Source of the DNA: Cyathus striatus
Lineage: Eukaryota; Basidiomycota; Agaricomycetes; Agaricales; Nidulariaceae
Reading direction: 5' to 3'
Assembly: GCA_025738555.1 (NCBI GenBank)
Contig: JAOVFP010000001.1
Coordinates: forward strand, 1,674,001-1,738,000
DNA: 64,000 bases
The notes under the pieces were generated by a model that saw nothing but the letters and a program-made list of their open reading frames with translations, was not told the DNA's origin and did not search any database. Below, in pieces: positions 57,400 through 64,000 of the stretch. A program made the position numbers and the translations under genes. The number at the start of each line of letters is the position of its first letter. Within the stretch, counting starts at the first letter, position 1.

Positions 57400-60300
57400 T
57401 CTAACCTTCACAGGCGTAAATACAAGGTCAAGAATTAATACTTAATGAAATGTCGATTCCCTTCGCAACTACTTCGTTAAAGTTTTGACAACGCAAGCGA
57501 ACGAAGATTGTACATGTATTAGTGGGCAAGAGATTGCTCATGAGCCAATGAGCAAATAAAATCATAAAGGCAGGGTGCCCAGGTTCTAGCACGATAGTTC
57601 AATAAAATCTGAAGCTTTGAAGGCAGGAACGTTTGGGGTAAAAGCGAACTAGAAGAATAGACAAACACATCACCACCTAAACATTGTACGTCCGTAACGA
57701 AGGCGATTGCATGATCTTTGTCGAGTTACGTCGATTTTAGTAATCGCTGTATAATATCTGTAATACACGTCGGCGTCTGAGAGAGCAATGTATAAGTGAA
57801 ACCCCGAGAGCTTTGAGCTTCCGCTGCGTCCAATTAATCGCCTGAAGAATGTACCAAAGAGGGACGAGGTGCCTGATGTGCGACATCACCTCGACGTACA
57901 ACTTCCACGGCATGAGCGCCAGATAACACGGGTATATCATATAGTTTATGTAACGCTATAGCGCACGGGACGCGATACGACGAGGAAAAAAGTGAGCATT
58001 AGAGAGGTGCCTGGAAATGCAAGTCCCGGGAAGATGATTGTACCATATGTAACACAGACACGAGGCGAGAAGATGAACGGGGATGTGAACATCGTTGAAA
58101 AATCTATTAGCATGCCTAAATGTGGATGAGAACCAGCAACAGTAATTAAAACCATGCAATTGTACATACTTCTCACAGCATCCCACGTCTCCAAACAGTG
58201 ACTCAATATCGTCTACTTCGTATATGTACACTTCCCCTCTTGTCAACTTCCCCTTCCGCCTTGCACATAAGAGAGTGCCCCGCAGTGGTAGTTACTACAG
58301 ATCCGCTTGGCGTTCGTCGAGAGTATGAAATAGGACAGCGTTACACCCAGAGAATGTGGGAGGAGGGGATAGAAACCATGGCCCGACCTCCTCGAAGGCC
58401 GGTTACGAGTGAGTTGAGGAAATCCAAGGTCTAGAGGAGTCGCTACTAGGTGTACTAGCTCCCAAGGCAGTATGTCACTAAGAGAGTCGGAGTAGCATTA
58501 AACCCGGCTCAGCATTCGACTTGATCTTGATCTTCGGTAAGTGGTAGCCGTGTTGACGCTGGTATGATACTGGAGTCAAAGAGAATAGTTCGAAATAATT
58601 GGTGTGCTTGTCATGGTTTGCAGAAAGGCTGCTCAGTCAGTGCGACTTGGCACTGGTGGTTCAGAAACGGAAGCAAAACGGGAACTTGGAACTGAACTGA
58701 TGGCGTGACTGTATGACTAATGACAATCTTATCTTATCTTTTCTGTATCGACAAATGCCACTCCCATTGCCAACAAGTGCGCAATGCTGCAAGTATTTCC
58801 GTACTTATATAAAGTAATATAATGCTACGCAAATAATTATTGACTACATTCAAGCTACTGACATTCGGTGTTGTAAATGCACATCTTCTGGTGAAATATC
58901 GAAACAGATCGGAAGATACATAACCTCTCCTATTACTTTCAAGTTTTAAATGATATCATTTGATTTACGCGATGTTTAGAATGCAGTAAATACACATTTC
59001 ATTTTCATCCCCTGTATGTACTATGAATTACTAGTCAACAATTCGCTTCAAACCATAAATGCCTAAATTTCTGTATACAAGCTAGGGAGCATGGACTACA
59101 TGGATGAACTCATTACCATATTTCGTTTGAGCCAAAAGTGTCCTCGATCTTATAGCAGTACAGCATTGTGATATTTATTGCTTTCAACAAGTCACTACTA
59201 GATATAATAGCTCTTTGTCGTATTTCAGATTGAAGTCACGGCTTTAAATTTTAGTGGTAATCATTGGTAGATTTAACTGTGGGAATTTAACTTGAATATT
59301 CTGAGGACGATAGAAGATGAACCAATGCCAGATTCATTATAGTAAGCTTCTATCCTTTTACTGTATATATATCTACTCCATGTGAAAATACTTGAAGTCT
59401 TCGGTTCGGAGTATGGGCTCTGAATGAAACAAAACAGATCAAATTTTAGCACAATACGAGGAAGGAAACCGTTGGAAATCAATATACAGAATTCATAATA
59501 AATTCTGAACTGAAATGCTCATCCGGGTGCTCCTATCTCCCTTGCATGTATCGTATACCTGAAGGATTTTATACGTTTATACAGCTCCGATATGAAAAGT
59601 ATATATAGAATGACAAACTCATTCCACAAATTCATGTGAGAAGGGCAGTATTAATGGAAGTTCGAACGTGAGGTTCGAACAACTTGCATGGAATTGTTCA
59701 TCTATCTGGTCCTTCTTGTCTTGTTCATTACTATGCATATTCACCCATTTTATAATTAACATTGTCCTCGAGCATTTCGAATGACTGTTATTTCTTGCTC
59801 AACATGTTGATAAAATGTAGGCTATGTGGATTATCTTGGGGTTGAGTACAATTTGGTTATAGAATTTATAAAAGAATTCTACTTGCAAAGACGGTCCGAA
59901 ACACGGAACAGGGAGGTACTTTTTCAAGTAGTTCATCTGTCCTTAAGTAATCTATGTATAACATTACTTTTAGATGTTCCTATTCACGGGAGTAGCATAA
60001 AAGTTTTGCCACCCTAAGTGTACCGTGGCTTTCAAACATTTGGATCGCACAAGAAAATAAGAATCGTTTTTAGCATGCTTGTCACAAAAAACAGTTTTAA
60101 ACTTTCACTAGAATAACGTAGGGTGTTGGTCGCGGATTTATGCAATGCCTTGTAACTCGCGATTGCATTCTCCTCATGGACCACGCGTCCTTGTTAACTA
60201 TTGTTCTACTAGTTGTATCTGTAAATGATTGATGTTACACTTCACTATTTTATTTAACTCACAAACTCACGTCTCCATTGTGCGCCGTTGTAAATATGAG

Positions 60301-60500
60301 ACCTATTCAGCGCTATGCCAGTCGATCACTTAGTTAATGGTTAACGTTAACTCAATTGACTGAAAACTGAGTACTTATTTCAGACATCTTCTTAAAGTAG
60401 AAGCAGGACACATAATGCGAAAATTTCCAGGTGTATACTAATGTACTGTCACTAGCTTTTTTTAGTCTGCACTGTGCACAGACCGCTAGGGAGTAGCTTA
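57400..60500. other. No recognised gene
   Basis: 57700-58450 has overlapping minus frames (57737-57940, 57946-58206, 57956-58246) with a protein-like stretch EVYIYEVDDIESLFGDVG, but no family or splice plan emerges. 58500-60500 is AT-rich with only short frames. No RNA gene or element end was seen. Confidence 0.3.
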
Positions 60501-60503
60501 ACA

Positions 60504-63500
60504 CAGTGTTGGGCAAGGCATGGGGGTCCACGTCAAACACATCCATACAACGTGGATATACATGTGGTTCTACATACCACATCATCGTGTAGATGTCGTG
60601 GGAGTCTGTCGGTACAGTCATGTGATGCTGATCTAAGCCGTTGGCCAGCTGTCGCATTGTATGGTAATACGGCAGGTATACACGCCGCTGCCACACTGCT
60701 TTCCCTCATCCAACTGACACTTCTATTAGATTTGTGCTGAACGAGACAGGAAACCTCGAGTGTTTCAGTAAACTACTGGTACGTTGTGACATTCAGTCTT
60801 ATTCACATTAAGAACACAACTGATCTATTAATCTAGTACTCATCATTGGTTTGTTGCTGTGCCATCGTTTGTCCTTCGTGGACTTAATTCACTTCATTAC
60901 CGTTGTCTTCAGCTTAATATTCTTCTTATTTTTGTAGTTCAATTGTATATATATGAGATTCAATACAACTTCCTGCTCTACAGACACTCAAGTTTCTCCC
61001 TGCTGATATGAGGCTCCCACCAGACTTCAGAGTCCATCAATATCCACGATCTGAATTTTACGATCATCCGGGCTACAACCAAACTCCTCGCGATCCAAAT
61101 TCGGTTACAGGAGGTGAAACAAAGGTCCCAAAGGTTTACTGCAAGCGTTGCTGGACAGTTGCATGGCATAAAGCAGTAGCACAAGATAATAAAGATATTC
61201 AGGAAGGACGTCGTCATCAGCCCAGAGCTGATGATGAGATCTTCGCAACACGTATGTAACTGTTTCTAAATTATTTTTATGACACTCAGGTTACTGACTG
61301 AAATTAGTTTGGGAAGTAAAAGGTGCATCACCAAACATTGGATGGCTGCAAGGGCGAGTGGAGACACTTATTCGTCACTTAAAACATTGTGTAAATCATC
61401 CACCCGAAGTCCATAAGAGTGCTGGAGATGAACTAGTTATACGTGGATATGCAAAAAGCCCACGCAAACGTGATCACAATGTAGCTAACTTGGATGGTAT
61501 CGAAATAGATCCATGCTTCCATCCTCCTCCACTTCCTTTTTTGGCAGGGAACTCATCATTATCACCACCATCTGCATTCCCAGCACCTCTTACCATTGAT
61601 ACTGGTGCAACACGTTTATCATCTGGCCCAGACTCTGCCAATACACTGCACAGAGCTCTTCTTTTTCAGCAATTACAGCAGCATAGCCCTGCTCAGTCAG
61701 CGCTTTCTAGTCTTCATGGTAGTCCATTATTGGACTTCAACTCATTTTCATCCGAATCAGTATCTCAATTTATGCAAGGGTCTTCTCAAGATACTGACAA
61801 CAGACAAAATTCAAAACAGCGCAAAACGACTACATCAAAACGAAGCTCAAGTCACATGAGATTAAATTCTCCAGCTTTACCGGTTTGGAATACTTCCTTG
61901 CAAAATCGCTTTGCAATCCGTGTTGCACGACTTACTGCTTCTTGTGGATTTCCTCTTGTTTGGGTCGAAAATCCAGAGTGGCATTCACTCTGTAATGAAT
62001 TTATTCCAGGTTCTGAACCAATTTCTCGCAAATCTTTAACTAACAATTGGATTCCAAAAGCTGTTAGAGCTTTCCGTGAGCAGGCAAAAGAATCTGCTCG
62101 AAATTCATCTGGATATTCATATGCTACCATTCAATTTGATGGATACACTGGTGGTAACCATCATCATTTTATTGCATTTATGATTACAACCAATCTTCGT
62201 CATGTCAGTGCTTCAAACATTTTATTTATCTGCTCTAATCTATTCTGTAGGTTTTTACTGTTTATGTACATGATGCATCAAATGAGCGAAAATCTGCCGA
62301 AAATTTGAAGAAGCTCATTTATTATGTCAAGAATATAATAGAAAATGAGTGGGGTCTCACTGTCATTGCTCTCACTTCAGATGGTTCAGGCGAGTCATCA
62401 AAGGCTAGAAAAGATGTTGTGAAGGAGTATCCAGAACTTATTGGGCCAGACTGTTATGCACATCAGGTTTGCTATTGATTATATACATTTTCGAGCTTAT
62501 GTTGATATGATTTTAGATTGCATTGGTATCAGGCGATTACTTTCGACATGATGCTACCACTCCACTACTCACATATTCAGATAAGGCCAGTGATTTAATA
62601 TCTTGGCTAAGGAGCAAAACCCTTTTGCTCTCACGACTTCGCACTGTGCAGGAAGCTTTGAATAAATCCAAAGCATCCAGTAAACATAAAGTCCTTAGTA
62701 TCATCCAACCAGTAATCACATGCTGGTCCTCTCACTTTTTAGCTTATAGTCGCCTTCTTGAGCTTAAACGGCCACTTGAAGTTCTTGTTGATAATGAAAA
62801 TGAGGAGATGGACCCTAATAATCGTTGTATTATGATTGGAAACCGGGCAGCAAAGCAGAAAGGACAGGTGATGATGGACATAATAGAAGACAGTCTATTC
62901 TGGCACTCACTTGCTAGGTACGTCTGTCATGAATGTTATAATTCCTGCGCTCATTCAGTTTTATAAATAGAATAAAGAAGCATCTTGAACCACTTGCCCG
63001 TGCCTCATGTATTATGCAAGATGCACATGCTCGTCTCGATCAAGTACCTCTTATTTTTGGCACACTGATGTGTGAATATGTGAAGATGGCTGAAACGGAT
63101 GGTGATAATGATGGATTAATCCAAGCAATTATTGACAGTATTGAAAAAAGATGGGGAAAATGCGATCAGGAAGCATTTATCCTTGCTATTCTTCTTCATC
63201 CCGGCTTAAAGACTGCCCCATTTGCACAGAACTTACCACAACTTGTCCCAGCTTCTCTGTGGCATTTTTTGCGATGGCTATGGACTAGGTTCTACAATGA
63301 AGAAGTCCCCTCTGGCCTATTTAATGAATTCATGGACTATCTGCGATCTCGAGGTGTTTATTCTGCACTGACAGGGTACATTGAAAATTTACAAGATGTT
63401 AGTGTTCATAATATTTTCATTATTTATTTCTGCTAACACATGAGTTAGAGCGATCCACTCCTCATGTATGATGGTGTCTATCTTCCTCAATCCCCACTTC

Positions 63501-64000
63501 AGAAGATTGCATGTCGGCTTCTGTCCATCTGCTCAAACTCTGCATCTTGTGAACGCCTATTCAGCATGTTTGGAATAACATTGACTCGTCTCAGATCAAG
63601 AATGAGTACTAATGTTATGGTTAATCTTGCAGAGCTTCGCATGCACTTACGTGATTTACATACAAAGCAAGGTTTAGTGAAGGAGCGTCTCAAGAGAAAT
63701 ATGACTTCACACACACCTGTAACCTCTGTCAGTTCAACTGATCAGATGGGTGATGATGACACGGTGGTTATTTCAGGACCTCCATGTGCTGATAGCACAG
63801 GTTTTGATGAAAACAGTATCCGTGCTCTTGGTTTGGAGGAGGATTCCAATGAATCCTCATCTGTTCGATCTCTTAGAGATATTGCAGATAAGATGGCAGA
63901 AGTAGCGCGTCTGGATGATGAAGATGACGAAGATTTTACTTCAGATAGCTTTGATGAGCCTACAAAGATTTCTATTCGAGATCTTTTTGATTTTAAAAAT
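60504..64000 (+). mobile_element. hAT transposon, left end candidate and body (runs off the window)
   Basis: CAGTGTTGGGCAAGGC at 60504 has the form of an hAT tip and lies 504 bp before the transposase ATG. The 8 bp before it, GCTTAACA, would be the target duplication. CCACGT/ACGTGG words follow in the subterminal zone. The right end is outside the window, so the tip cannot be confirmed. Confidence 0.45.
61008..64000 (+). CDS. hAT-family transposase, at least six exons, 3' end outside window
   Basis: Exons 61008-61251, 61308-62203, 62251-62466, 62517-62917, 62971-63397 and 63449 onward join in phase across five introns of 47-56 bp, all GT...AG, giving 912 codons with no stop. Residues C45, C48, H105 and C109 (VYCKRCW ... 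LIRHLKHC) form a BED-type zinc finger split by intron 1. A Ser/Pro-rich linker follows. D359 (QFDGYTGG), D424 (ALTSDGSGES) and E763 (NSASCERLFSMFG) fit the hAT catalytic triad, with C448/H451 (DCYAHQ) in the usual place. The region after E763 is the C-terminal dimerisation segment (VNLAELRMHLRDLH), then an acidic tail. A TATATATA run near 60947 could serve as promoter. It appears intact and possibly autonomous. Confidence 0.92.

Noticed and set aside
60352..60740. Open frames on both strands (114 codons minus, 88 codons plus)
   Set aside because: They shadow each other and overlap the probable hAT left end; no recognisable domain.

Overview
The window looks like a transposon graveyard from a filamentous fungus, most likely an Agaricomycete (mushroom-forming basidiomycete). 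The evidence is short spliceosomal introns of 47-63 bp, an NB-ARC/TPR NLR-type protein with a highly regular 42-residue repeat, a protein with the cysteine clusters that accompany KDZ transposons, and pogo, hAT, Ty1/copia and Ty3-type elements. I see no housekeeping gene. No search was run; all family names rest on motifs read by eye.

Layout. 1-5.7 kb: CpG-containing sequence with no recognised gene. 5.7-10.2 kb: a nest of two near-complete palindromes inserted in and beside a non-autonomous hAT element, followed by a solo LTR at 11.4 kb. 13.1-17.5 kb: a decayed transposase with a P-element-like C-terminal motif. 18.2-20.0 kb: a decayed TPR array. 22-26 kb: a KDZ-like remnant, an hAT-like foldback and a decayed copia gag. 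27.0-41.2 kb: a Ty3 element broken by two large foldback elements, a KDZ-associated cysteine-cluster pseudogene interrupted by a small CACTA-like MITE, a second large foldback element with another element nested in it, and an hAT fragment. 41.8-45.4 kb: a complete, apparently intact pogo/Tigger transposon. 46.5-48.5 kb: element ends and a KDZ-like tail. 48.6-54.6 kb: an NB-ARC/TPR gene split by an element. 54.6-60.5 kb: no recognised gene. 60.5-64 kb: an apparently intact hAT transposase with at least six exons, running off the right edge.

Two themes tie the window together. First, three elements (31.1, 38.7 and 52.3 kb) share asymmetric ends (CAGTA... and AGsTC..., followed by a TTTACACTCCCC-like box). 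Two have exact 9-bp target duplications and one an imperfect one, as in Mutator-like elements. Each has its own palindromic subterminal repeat, but all share an inner array built on the palindromic nonamer GTGT(C/G)ACAC. The same nonamer array also fills a second class of foldback element (27.0 and 36.6 kb) with different ends. One copy sits exactly at the exon 1/intron 1 junction of the NLR-type gene.

Second, almost every internal stop in the decayed genes is TGA at a place where arginine is expected. This is the signature of CGA to TGA change at methylated CpG. The pogo element, the hAT gene and the two solo LTRs keep their CpGs and look young.
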